Shown here piece after piece: positions 1 through 11,466 of a DNA stretch of 42,558 nucleotides. Location of the stretch: assembly GCA_008931825.1 (NCBI GenBank), contig QXVZ01017653.1:1-42558 (forward strand), given 5' to 3'. The translations under genes were made by a program, and so were the position numbers. Below the pieces are notes generated by a model that saw only the letters and a program-made list of their open reading frames with translations, was not told the DNA's origin and searched no databases. Position 1 is the first letter of the stretch. Each line of letters opens with the position of its first letter. Source of the DNA: Phallusia fumigata (Eukaryota; Chordata; Ascidiacea; Phlebobranchia; Ascidiidae).

Positions 1-40
1 TCATTGATACTAAAAACCCATACTAGTCCTTAAAACCGCT

Positions 41-250
41 TAAGCCAGTGGTTCCTAACCTCTTTTGAAAAATTCCCCCCTTGGCTTATTAACTTTCCAT
101 TCCTCCCCTACTAATCAAAAAGTGATATAAAGTAATACTAAAAGGTTCGGAATCACTGGTCTATCTAAAAGGAATCTGCACTTCTGCACTTAACATAAAT
201 AACTTACCTACAAAGTGGAAATTCCTCCCTGTTTTCGAACCACTGGCTTA
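41..250. mobile_element. MITE with perfect 14-bp terminal inverted repeats
   Basis: A 210-bp non-coding element begins TAAGCCAGTGGTTC (41-54) and ends GAACCACTGGCTTA (237-250), which are exact reverse complements. The CAGTGGTTC start is typical of hAT-like non-autonomous elements. An internal copy of the end motif (ggttcggaatcactgg) sits near 145-160. A related copy lies at 20883-21093. The element lies upstream of the first Shank exon seen here, so it is probably intronic. No clear target duplication was found. Confidence 0.7.
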
Positions 251-355
251 GACGAAACTATACGTCAAATTTTACTGTAATTACAGGCAATCAAGTATGT
301 TTTTATTTGGGAAGTTCAACAGTCTTAACTTTGAACGTATGTTGTTGTTTATTAG

Positions 356-1682
356 GACACCAGTTAACCTTCCCCCACCACCACCGACGCCACCTAGTAA
401 CACAGGAAGCAAATCTCCCAACTACATTCTTCCTCCACCACCCACCTACGAGCATCACGACACCACAAATACTGTCAACTACGACCAGATGCTCTCCCTT
501 CCTCCACCCCCTGATGCAATGTTGAATCCACCTTCTCCACCAGATATCCCTCCACCATCTGCATTTACAGGTTGGTGTTATTTGTTCATATTTGATTTAG
601 GCACTGTGTTCGGTTATCGCCCAACTTCAATTATTTGATAGTTGTCAGTTATAATGTATTGTACGTACACGCAGGTATATTAAATGTCACGTATCTTTTA
701 GGATCCATGCCACCACCGTCTGCTCCTTCCAAATTTAAAGGTATTGCTTTTTTAAATGTAATTTTTCAGTTTTGTATTTTTGCCCGTAACAGATAATTTG
801 TCAACAAAGTTAAAAAGAATCGTGAAATTTTTTTGTTGTGTGAGTTTATGGATTTCTCTGGTGTCTATCTCTAAAAGTCCGTATATGGGCATGATTTGAG
901 TTAGTTTAGTCCTCAGTAAACGAACCGCCATGACTAGTTTTCCAAATTGTCTCCAAACAGAACAATCAAATCATTCTGTCATTTCAACAGAAGGATACGG
1001 AAGTACATCTGTCAACGGCGTCGACAGCGTCAGTAATGCCGACTCTGGTGTGGACGACATTGGACCGTCACGTCACATGCACAACGATGGTAAAAACAAC
1101 ATTGAAACTATCTCGGTCGTTTCAAGTCATTCCACTATTTCATCAGAAGACGGATCCGACGTGGGTGTGTCGCTTTGCTACGACTCGAAACCAAACACGG
1201 AATCGAACGGAACTTCGGGAAATATGTACCTTGACGTACTTCGTAAGAGTAAACATTCCAGCGAAGCGCCGCCAAAGACTTCCGGTGTCGTCACCAAGGT
1301 GCAATTCGGGGGATTACCCACACCTGTAAGTCATCCGAAGCCGTCAAAACCTGTTGTTGAAAAAACCCCGCCGCGAAATGAAGTCAGTCAAAGTGAACCG
1401 GCCAAAATTGCGCCCCCCGCACCGCAAACCGCAGCTTCTGAAAACAAATCCAAAGCGAAACCCAGTTATGAAGGCAAGTCGGTGACGTCGTGGACGGTGG
1501 ATGAGGTCAGCGCGTGGCTGCGCGACATTGGCCTGGGACAGCACGTTGACGCGTTTGCCGAAAATGAAATTGACGGAAGTCATTTGCCGGAGCTGGGGAA
1601 AGATGAACTGCAAGAGCTTGGTGTCACGCGCATGGGTCATCGACTTAATATTGAACGATCGCTAAAGAAAATAGCGAAGTAA
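356..1682 (+). CDS. SHANK: SHANK-family scaffold protein, C-terminal part (proline-rich region and SAM domain)
   Basis: This is the 3' end of a postsynaptic-type scaffold gene; the ankyrin, SH3 and PDZ parts would lie upstream of the window. Exons are 356-570, 702-740 and 910-1682, all joined in phase 1, stop at 1680-1682. The first exon encodes a proline-rich stretch ending in PPSAF (552-566), which fits the PPxxF ligand of Homer EVH1 domains. A Ser/Thr-rich linker follows. The last ~70 residues form a SAM domain: SWTVDEVSAWLRDIGLG, then EIDGSHLPELGKDELQELG, then VTRMGHRLNIERSLKKI. The EIDGSHLP and GVTR.GHR.NIER blocks are characteristic of Shank SAM domains, which oligomerise the scaffold, and in Shank proteins SAM is likewise at the extreme C-terminus. 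In vertebrates Shank works under the synaptic membrane; the tunicate role is inferred. The acceptor at 356 is chosen by phase and is the least certain boundary. Confidence 0.92.
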
Positions 1683-1740
1683 CTTCCAGCGTTTTTTTGA
1701 TCATGCCCCTTCCGACCAAACACAGTTTGTATATTGTTGT

Positions 1741-1746
1741 AATAAA
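1741..1746 (+). terminator. Polyadenylation signal of the Shank gene
   Basis: AATAAA lies 59 bases after the Shank stop codon. No other canonical signal occurs in the first 100 bases downstream, so a short 3' UTR is likely. Confidence 0.7.
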
Positions 1747-3006
1747 TTGCGCTTAGGATACGTGATATTTCTGTTTATTCTTGAAAGCTTCCACTCTTTT
1801 TCCAGTGTCTTTTACGCATCCTGTCGCGGCCTGTGGACAGAACCAAACTATCACAAGAGTTATAATGTGGTTTTGTATTTTTAACTTGCAGTTTAAGTAT
1901 TGTTTCCGTGACGGTTAATACGGGCGGGTGAAATATGCAAACAGATTACTCGCCTTTCCAGTATTCCTATTGGTTAGAATGACTTATACGTTTGTTTTGG
2001 TGACCCTCGACATTGGCCTAACCACTTTTCTATATTCTTGCGGTGTTTTGAACTTTTTGTCCATGTTCCTTGGTGTGATAGGCAAAAAGTACACACATTT
2101 ACACAAAAGTTTTCGCCAATTTACGTAAAACATGTGCATTTGATGATTGTTAAACTGTCCAATCGTGAACAATTGTACTTTCTTAATTGTGTAAAATGAA
2201 TTTACCCTATGTGAGGTTTAATCTTGTGTAGCAATTCACTGGACTAAACATTTTATAACATCAATTTGCTTACTTGAAAATATATTATATTTTTCAAATC
2301 TGCGACACGACAAAAGAATTTTATAATGCCTAAAAGCACATTTACTTCCAGTTGTACTGTATCGCCGGTGTATGTCGTGTCACACATGTTCACACAACTC
2401 AAAAGTATTTTACGTCATGACACAAGTTCACATGTTTCTTTCAAGACGATCTACGGCCGAGCAGTGCTGCTTCCACGCTTTGTTCCAATGCAGTGTCAAT
2501 CAAATCACATTTAACTCGGGTGGCTTGCCAACAGTGAGCTGCTAATAACGACTTGTGCTTGGGCTTAGCAATGTCGGTGAACTATTTGTGGTCACAACAT
2601 AACTTTGATTTGGATTGGCGCGTACATGTTTACATTTTCACCGCCTTTGCCTGTGAATTTTCTACTTGTATCGAAAAACTCCCATTGAGACCTTTTTGGA
2701 AATAAAGCATCGCGTGTGCAAACCTGTACAATTTTTTGTGCATCTCAGGCTATTTATTGATGTAGCGTTAACACAGAAAATCAGAAAGTAGTGTATCGTA
2801 TTTTGCAAAATTTCACAGATAGATTGCTAACTATTACATTTGAGCATAGATTTATCACCAAAAGTACAGCTACACTTGAATCTAACCAGTCTGTGATCAT
2901 TCCATCTGTTTCTACACCAAGACTACATCAACCATAATCGTTATTTACATTTCTTTTCTGCATAACTGTGTGATAAGGCCATTTACTCGTATCAGTAGCC
3001 TGTTGC
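1747..3006. other. Intergenic region between convergent genes
   Basis: About 1.3 kb separating the 3' ends of the Shank gene (+) and the LDLa-GPCR gene (-). Only short ORFs without recognisable content are present, no long coding frame, and I saw no transposon ends. It probably holds both 3' UTRs and a small spacer. Confidence 0.5.
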
Positions 3007-3012
3007 TTTATT
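3007..3012 (-). terminator. Candidate polyadenylation signal of the LDLa-GPCR gene
   Basis: TTTATT on the plus strand reads AATAAA on the minus strand, about 270 bases past the GPCR stop codon. A second match lies at 2754-2759. Which one is used cannot be told from sequence alone. Confidence 0.4.
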
Positions 3013-3283
3013 TGCTTTACGCTAAAAAGAAATTTCAAAAAACGTTGAAATTAAATAAAAAAATCACGATGACGTGTAAACGGAGAGCCCACTATATTAA
3101 AACAGTGTGTCTTGGCGGATTAAAACAATAATAAAACAAACGTCTAGCTATGCACAGAGCATACCAACGTGATTTACATGTATGCGGCTTTAGAGTCCAG
3201 CTCTGCGGGGAAACAAACAACACTTTATGCAAAAACAAGAATAACAATACAAAAAAATTCACGCCAATCCAATAAACAACGCA

Positions 3284-6200
3284 TCAGGAACTGTTGGCTC
3301 GCTGTAATGGCGATTTTTCCGATATTTCAGATATTTTGCGCACAGAATTTTCATGTTTGCCTGCAAGCGCAACAATCGTGTCAGCCTCGACCTCGTCGGA
3401 GGCACAAACTTGCAACCGAACCCGACGTTTTCTGATGTGAATAAATACACAAACAACACCACAGTTAATTGAAAAAAGTGCAAGTACTACGCCCTGATAC
3501 ACAAGGTCGCCGAGAGCATCCGGCCACACCAGTTTGACAAAGTACATTGTAGTTATAGGAATCCATGTAAGACATTCAGCGACCCAAAACTGTGTGATCG
3601 AGGTTAAAGTGATTGAAGTTTGCGAGACGTAGTTTTGGTTTTCATCACTTCGCTTTGGTCTAACCCACGCATGAATGATTCGCACGGTGACGTAGAGCGA
3701 GACCACGCACGTAATCAATACGATACAAAAGGAGAACACGCTCCAAGGACTTTGGTTAAATGTCGGTCGAGCAAAGAACAAAGGCAGGCAAAATTCGCTT
3801 AGCGAATAATAACCAAACTCTCCGATGATTGAAAGTCCGAACGACGGTGCCGCGTTGGATATGACGTCATGAAACTTGGACCAAGAGAAAAGGGAAAGTT
3901 CAGTCGGGGATGTGTTACCCGTCATGGTGACTACACGGTCGGAGAAGATGCGCGCGCTCGTTTGATCGATAATGTTTCCAAACAAATTATCTGACAACAT
4001 ATCGGTCTTCACCCACGCATGTGACTCACCACGCGAGGTCACTGTAACGGCGATGAAAGCCGGCGGTGCCCAGCATAAAATCCACATAAGTAAGGTAAGC
4101 AAGCAACTTGCAGCTTTGCTGAAGCATCGCACTGACGGTGATTTACTCATAGACTTCCTGGTTGCAATTTCGCGTCGACATGACATCATAGACGCGAAGC
4201 ACGCTAAAATTACCCAAGGTAACGTGACTGCGATGAACGTCATAATGCCGATAATCTGACACTGACTGCTAGTTCGCCATGCAAGCGTTTCCTGGCAGCT
4301 CTGTGTCCGGTTTTTATAACTGCGCAAGAGCGTGTACGCAAAACACGCGCACAGCATCACTTTCGCTGCTGAGATGCTTGTGAACATGACGCTCTCGCGA
4401 AGGAACGTCACCAGGCAAGACCTCTCCCTTCTCAGTATGTAAAGTGAGTTAATGATTGCCACCACCAGCCCGTATAAGTTCCCAACCGCCCCACATGCCG
4501 ACAGGATGAGAATTCCGTACTGGAAACAAAAACAAATACCATGAGTCAGATGTAGTTCAATTACAAGTGTTCATTTTTCGTGTTTAGATGGGGAACTCAG
4601 TGCTATGTGGTTTCCTTTTGCGAAAACACGTCACTTGAACTGTTTGCATTGTCAACATTCTCAGGATATCGTTATGCAAACAATTTGGTTTTACAAGTTT
4701 TTCTTTAACGCTGTTTCGCAATTTTTAAGACCAAATGCTTTACGTGGACTATTATTTGGGACAAGTAAACAAGCGGTACGTCGGTAAATAAAGCCTTTTG
4801 CCACACCTGTAGGATCTCATTATCACTTGGTTCATATTCCACGTTCAGATGCCACTTGAAAGACGGATCACTCGACCCATAAAAGTCAACGAAAGTCGGG
4901 CAGTCGCTGCTTTTCTCTTTGCATGCCTTGTCGCCCTCTACGTCACAGGGCGTGTCACGCTTGACATCACACACGCTTGGCAGCTCGTCGGCTTCATTTT
5001 GACAGTCGGCATGACCGTCGCAAAGTTGAAGGATATCAAATGAATGCAAATGGCCCGAGTTGTCTGTTGCTTTTTGGTTGTCATCTGGTGAAAAAGTAAA
5101 GTTGTAAGTGCTTGGTTTCCGGTTTTATATCCGACGTTTAAAGACCAGTGATTCAAAGCAAACAAAAGTAAACAGGAAGGTCATGTAAACCCAATGGTTG
5201 ACGGTTGTAGATACAAACGAGACAAATTTTGGTGTTCGTTCTTTGCTTAAACAAGCATTCCTAGCACTCTGTTTGTCGTATGTTTATTGATTTTTTCCCA
5301 CCTTATCCAAGTAAATTGTATCATGTGTGAATTTATTTACTTCGTGTAAAAGTTTTGTGTGCGCAAAGCAGCCTCGTACGAAGTCGCACAAATTTGACTG
5401 TGATCTCCACAAACCCGGTTGTGAAAGTTGTTTATCCCAACAACCGAATATGTTGGATCTTACTACATTTGGCACGTAAGGNTGTTGCTTTTTGGTTGTC
5501 ATCTGGTGAAAAAGTAAAGTTCTAAGTGCTTGGTTTCCGGTTTTATATCCGACGTTCAAAGACCAATGATTCAAAGCAAACAAAAGCAAACAGAAAGGTC
5601 AAGTAAACCTAAAGATTGACAGTTGTAGATATAAACGAGACAAATTTTGGTGCTCGTTCTTTGCTTAAACAAGCATTCCTTGCACTCTATTTGTCGTATG
5701 TTTATTGATTTTATCCCACCTTATCCAAGTAAATTGTATCATGTGTGCATTTATTTACTTCGTGTAAAAGTTTTGTGTGCGCAAAGTCTTGTACGAAGTC
5801 GCACAAATTTGACTGTGATCTCCACAAACCCGGTTGTGAAAGTTGTTTATCCCAACAACCGAATATATTGGGTCTTACTACATTTGGCACGTAAGGAACG
5901 CGAAAATCAACGTGCGGTAGAACCTGTGCAAACATATGGCACATTCTCAGCTTAGTTTGGATTGAATCTTGTTTAACCCTCACCTAACAAACAAGGGAGC
6001 CGCGTTGGACAATACATCTCGTCAATGGCGTTCTTACACTGCGGTTCACCGTCACACGGCTGAATAGTCAACACTTCGCCAAGGGATACGTCCGCACTCT
6101 GCCAAAAAGAGGAAGTTGGTGAAATGCTTATTACGAGCACACGGGTGTGTGGGACTTTTCTGTGGATGGAAGCGGCTGCCCCTTGTATGCCAAGATTTAA

Positions 6201-9200
6201 TCATAAACAGGATATCGCTGGAAGAGCGTTGAATTAATAGCCCACGTTGTGTGAGATTTACGCTGAAATCAACACGAAGTTAGAACGAATAGACAGCATT
6301 TCACCTGAATAAGGTTTGCAAGCAATCTTAATTAAGTTCATGTAACACCAACATCTACATAACACTCACTAACCCACACTTAACAGTTGGTAGTGGTTTA
6401 TCCGGATTTGTCATGCTTTCTGTAAATTAAGTTACGGTCATACACACCCGGTTGCTACAGCGATAACCAAAATCTGGCACCAAAAGTTGGCAAAATAGAT
6501 TGTTTGTGGCGTTGCATGCAGGTACGCATTCGTCATCTCCGAAGAAACATTCTGGTCTTGCGTCGCACATTCGAGCATTGATTGTTCGGAACGAACCGTC
6601 AGCGCTCAAACACTTCACGAATGCATCGGTTCGCTGCAAAACAATGCTTTCGTTTTATAAGGAAGTCGATGAGATTACACAGGTTAGTGTCAAATTCAGG
6701 CTAGTGTCAAATTTTAGCGACACACATACATTCGCACGGTAAACTTTATCTATCATCCGGAAAAAAACACTAAACCCTTTTCCGAAAATTCAGCTGCGAA
6801 TTTACTGATTTGTGATAAATCATCAACTGTTCACAGTCATCGCGTTATTTTTAAAGGTATTTCCTTTCCCTGAATGAAAACGAAGAAGACAAGCCGCTAT
6901 TCGATACGTTACTGGCTCTATGACATCACATCCTAAATTTGGAACCTATGACCTCATGCTTAGTTGTTTACGTAACAACATAGCAAACCAAAGGTGCCGC
7001 GAAAACTTTGGTCTGCGGCGTCACATCACAATCATAAATAATTTATGGCGACATAGAAGATTGCGTAGTTACCCAGTTGGGCCCCACCTTCCCAATAACT
7101 TTTCGTTTTCCAATGTTTCTAAGTTCTTGATTCTCTGTGTTAAGCAGCCTTCGAATTGACATCACTCATGTCATGCGAAATTCATTAGGAAATCAGCAAT
7201 ACCTGTGGTTCTGGTTCACAAACGTCGCGATGGTCCCTTACTTCGGTTGAGCACAGTTTGGCGGGTTTGACACATGTCAAATTCTGTTCGGCGCCGCTGC
7301 CAGGAAATGTATGTTGGTCAATTCCCAGCGGCGAAAGTGTTTCTCCGATGTCGCATTGCCGACAAGACCCCGCGTTATCGTCCGAGCCTTTCCATATATG
7401 GTTCCAGCAGAAACTTTCGCACAGTTTGTTTACTGCCGGGGACCTGGGATGACGACATAAGCACTCATCCGACGTATCTGGACAGTCGATGATGCCATCG
7501 CACACCTGCATAGGTTGGTCAGGGCGTTTAAGAACACGAATGACTACGTGGGTGGGTTTGATGCAAATTACAGGAAAGAGTTGTGGCGCCGAAATGCTAA
7601 TTATCATTTTTGCATTCCCGGCGTGACGTACTTTCCCACATAATTTTTACTGATGACTGAGGAATGAGGTTATATTGATATTGAGCCTCCAAACTGTACA
7701 AATTGTGCTTTCAAAATTGGAAGACGATTAAGTGATTTTATGTTTAGGATGAACTTAATGTTAGGTATAGTTGCGTATCTTGATTGGCTGAGTAGATAAC
7801 ATATATACGTCAAAAATCGCCTTTAATATAAATCCAACATCTGGAACATACCCGATCCACAGTTAATAGTAAAAGTTTTTTATATGAGACCCTTCTGCTT
7901 ACGTATTTACTTGACTAAAGAATTTTTTAAATCTTAAAATATGATTTACATGTATCTGTAGCCATGACATACCTGGTTTTGAAACACGGTAGTAGTGCCA
8001 CCCAAACACCGAAAGAATTTATTCTGTGTGTTGCCTGCGGCTTTAAAAGCAGTGACTAATGTTGTCGAATTAAGCGGTTCGCTGCATGAATCCGAACGGT
8101 CCTCACAATCCTGGTAATCATCACAAACCATATCTTCCGGTAACAGGCAAGTCCTGAATTGATCTTTGACTGCACACTTGAACCCGTACCCTGTCTGGGT
8201 TTCATCAGCCCCGTTGAGACAATCTTGTTGGCCATCGCAGAACTTGAAGCGAGGAATACACATCGGATTGAATTGACTGTAGAAGAACGGAAGAGTGGAC
8301 GGTGCATTTCCTGTAAAAAATTGAATATTTAAAGTTTCAACACAATGACAGATTCCCAATGGCATATCTGTTATGCATACGATCAGTGAATCTGAAAAGT
8401 TGTGACATCAAAGGCACGATCGCCAATCGTTCCCTGAGGGTAATAAGGAAATAAGTAACAAAATGGGTAAACAACTAAACGTCAAAGGGCAACGGTCCGG
8501 TCACCATGGGGCTTTATGCTTCACGTTATTTTCTATCAACTAAACTGCATTCAAAAGGAGTCCACGTGAGTGCATGCGGTAAGACGTTCACGGGATTTCC
8601 GCCCATTCAAACCTGTGCCGTAGCAGTAAAAGAAGTTCCTTGATGTGCTTGTGCAGTTTTGCTCGTCCGAACAGTCGAAGCAGTCGCGAATTCCATCACA
8701 AACTTTTTCGTTGCTGATTGTTTTTCGTCCGCTGTCGCACGGAAACCATTTCGGCTTGAAGACGCTGTTTTTAATTTCCTTGTTGAGCTTGTCTTGGTTG
8801 TTTACTGAACAATAGAGCTTGTGAAATACAATGTAAATGTGTTTATGCGTCGCGATTCGGTGGTATAAAAACGGGCTATACTTTAATGGCGGACTTAAAT
8901 CCAAATCCCACCTTCCGAATGCTAAAACTATGTAATGCTGTTAATAACAGTTAAGTACCCTGGTACAAAAGAAAAAGCCACAATAAAAACACCTGCTCGT
9001 GTTTCAAAATAAAATCAACTTTGGCTCACCTGGCAAAAATAAACAAACAAACGTTAACCAACGCCGGTGTGCATGCTACTGTACGGTACCGCATGAAAGC
9101 CCACACCCGCAAATACAAACGCAGCCAAAGTTAGAGTAGGAAAATTTATTTTACGTTCGAACTACACTAAACCTAAAACACCCACTATAAGAGGATCAAG

Positions 9201-9632
9201 AACACTTAGCGGTTTTTTAAGTCTACTCACTTGGATCGTAGTCGACTGGTGTGTACTCAACAACGTATTCGTCATCTTCGTCGTCTGTGTTTTCGCCACT
9301 AAAATCCCCACTACCAGTGTCCGTTGCAGTCGTGTTTACGTCATAATCGTAGTTGTTGTATTGGTAACTGTACGCTGATGGGGTTGTGCTGTTTTCACTG
9401 GTGCCTAAAATGAACGAAGGTCACAAAAAACAACAGTTACGACTTTAATCCAGCACACAAAAGGTTCAGCTTGTTTGTCCATGTAAAACATGTAAGCGGT
9501 AGTTACACCTCCTGCAACTAAAACAATTAGTTAGCAAGCAAGTACTTTCTTACCTGCTGTTGAAAGTGAATCGGAGGCTGTGACCAAAATTACTACAAAC
9601 GCTGCAATACCAAACCACTTTGACTGTTCCAT
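3284..9632 (-). CDS. Rhodopsin-type GPCR with seven LDLa modules in its ectodomain
   Basis: Nine exons in transcript order: 9632-9554, 9404-9231, 8804-8592, 8310-7973, 7505-7203, 6633-6448, 6098-5984, 5063-4807, 4519-3284. They close in phase to 966 residues. Exon 1 is a signal peptide (MEQSKWFGIAAFVVILVTAS). Exon 2 encodes an acidic, Tyr-rich, Asn-glycosylatable segment. Exons 3-8 carry seven degenerate LDLa modules, recognisable by CDG..DC and SDE or ADE motifs: VCDGIRDCFDCSDEQNC, KFCDGQQDCLNGADE, MVCDDYQDCEDRSDSC, VCDGIIDCPDTSDEC, RMCDARPECFFGDDEC, QPCDGEPQCKNAIDEMYC and QLCDGHADCQNEADE. LDLa modules normally bind calcium and ligand. Exon 9 alone encodes the 7TM domain: TM1 has GN (GAVGNLYGLVV), TM3 starts after the conserved Cys (SQCQIIG), TM6 has WIPI. 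The DRY and NPxxY motifs are not recognisable. The layout recalls GRL101 or relaxin-type receptors, but I see no leucine-rich repeats. The exon 3 donor is the least certain boundary. Confidence 0.9.
5065..5896. repeat. Direct duplication around a single N (probable haplotype overlap)
   Basis: Copy 1 (5065-5481) and copy 2 (5483-5896) are the same sequence apart from scattered substitutions, roughly one in fifteen to twenty by eye over the first 200 bases, and short indels. They abut exactly at N 5482. Both lie in the last intron of the ectodomain of the LDLa-GPCR, between exons 5984-6098 and 4807-5063, and contain no coding exon. The best reading is that two contig ends from different alleles were joined, not that the animal carries a tandem repeat. 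Confidence 0.75.
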
Positions 9633-9940
9633 GTTGTTTCCCTGTTCAGCCTGCCTTAAAGCCTTTAGAATACAATGTAGACCCCCAAAACACAAACTTT
9701 TAAATTAGCAGCACCTCTCACTGGACGATAAACATTGCTCTGATAGGTGCTTCGAAGCGAGGCTCGTGTTTACACGAGTTCTGTCGGCGTAGCCTACTGA
9801 GGTTGGGGCTGTGCTTTTTTCGCTCCCGTTTCCGCTCTGACTTCGTCTTGGTGCGTGACGTGCGCAAGCATATATGCTAACGTAATTTCCTTTTATCTAC
9901 AAATATAACTATCGGGAACTCAACACACTTCATCCTAAAA

Positions 9941-10147
9941 CTAGGTAATTGCCTCAGCTACTGGATTAGAATCGGTTGCTGTCATTTCAAATGCTTTTTG
10001 TTCAGTTTTAAGATTGCGAATAGTACAGCCAGTCAAGCTACAAACTGTTTCGCACGCTTCACAGGATGCTACGTGACGTAACGACCTGTTCCATTGAAAA
10101 ATTACGTCAAAGTCGTTTCCCGAAGCGTCTGAACTCGTTGGTGGCAT
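9941..10147 (-). CDS. Possible small protein, 68 aa, four cysteines, unknown
   Basis: A single ORF starts MPPTSSDASGNDFDVIFQWN and contains CEACETVCSLTGC, a compact CxxCxxxCxxxxC arrangement that could bind a metal or form disulfides. It has no signal peptide or membrane segment. Composition looks protein-like rather than low-complexity, and it sits outside any other gene model, about 300 bases upstream of the LDLa-GPCR start on the same strand. I do not recognise a family. It could be a one-exon gene, an exon of a longer gene, or chance. Confidence 0.3.
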   Translation of the reverse strand: MPPTSSDASGNDFDVIFQWNRSLRHVASCEACETVCSLTGCTIRNLKTEQKAFEMTATDSNPVAEAIT

Positions 10148-10578
10148 TTAATCAATCTAGTATTACTTAACGCTGTACAATCAAGGACGTATTCGCAGCC
10201 GCACAAAAACGAACTAGTGCTAGGGGCCAATATTCGCCATCATTTAGCGTGATACGATCTATTTGAGCTCGTTTCAACTAAATTGTTACCCAACAATAGC
10301 TTTTGAAAGTCATTGTGAGTGGATTTAATTAAGTGGCGGTCTGTGATTAAGTGACGGTCTGAAATACGCTGACCCTGCAAAACGATACTTTTAACAGCCA
10401 GGATGCCCAAACTAAAGTACCAAACAAGTCTTTTGTATGGTTTCTTAGAATGGTTTGTGGTAATATAGCTTCCACGCGAACAATCCCCCATAATGTCGAA
10501 ATTTTAGGTGTTCGATACTATTACTTGCTCCAACATCCCGGCACCCATGTGCTTGTTTATTATTATTATCACTTTAAA

Positions 10579-10920
10579 GCAGTGGTTTCCCCAAACTTTT
10601 TCAGCTCGCGACACTCTTTCAAAGACAACTTTTTCGGGAAAATATTGAACAACAATGAGTAAAGAGCATGTCAAAACCTCAAAATAGTAACAATACATGC
10701 AATTTGCCCTTCCTATGAATGGAAAACTTTAACTTGCCTGTTGGATATGATGAGATTAAATCGCTTACACACAATGTAGACGGTGTAATTTGAAATGGTA
10801 AACAGGGTGAATTAAAACATTTTTGCTTCGCGACCCTTTATTAAGACGTCTACAGCTGGACTGACAAACCCGCGGTCACGAGCCGCATGCGGCGCTCGTG
10901 GTTATGTTTAGGCCCGCGAG
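10579..10920. mobile_element. Degenerate hAT-like non-autonomous element(s)
   Basis: The left edge reads CAGTGGTTTCCCCAAACTTT, a hAT-type terminus. The right part contains cgcgacccttt and then ccgcatgcggcgctcgtgg and ggcccgcgag, the G+C-rich termini also seen in hAT-derived repeats. The edges do not pair well, so this is perhaps two nested remnants. Confidence 0.35.
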
Positions 10921-11466
10921 CACCCTTTTATATTTGTTTGCATTTTTGTTTATAGGCTCAAGAATATTTGCCATCAAAATATACCAAAATTATACCAGTT
11001 GTTTCTGTAAGATGGACCAAAAATTTTCAGCAACTTATTATCACGGCATGTTATCGCAAAATTTATCCAAACCAATTAAAGCATTTGTGACAATGAAAAC
11101 AGTAAAACATTGTAAATAAACTTGATTGGTACTTGATGTTGAAAATACGTAATACCTTTCTCAGCATAAAAATGCCCCATAACACCCAAAAGGTTGGGCA
11201 GACCAACAATCTTCAAACAATAACGTATAAGCTGCGCAAACACCGTGAAAGTAGGGGATTTCCCTTATAGATTCGGATTGTTTGTAAAATATTTTTTCGT
11301 TTGTTATAATCAAGTAATGTCGCGATATAATTGTTTGTTTTTACCTGCAGCGCAAGCCACACATTTTTTACAAACCCGCTTAAAAGTTCACTATTAGGTC
11401 CACAATTCACAATCAAGAATTCTTCACTATTTACGAACGCTTCATGTGGATGGTGGTTGTGCTAAT

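Noticed and set aside
307..525. ORF overlapping the proline-rich Shank exon in another frame
   Set aside because: It is the shifted reading of the same CCA/CCT-rich sequence; the Shank frame has the splice phases and continues to the SAM domain.
1344..1640. 98-codon antisense ORF opposite the Shank SAM domain
   Set aside because: Shadow of the sense coding strand; no motif of its own.
5065..5896. True tandem duplication in the GPCR gene
   Set aside because: The copies meet exactly at an N and differ like alleles; the same pattern at 42079 is shown by reading frame to be an artefact.
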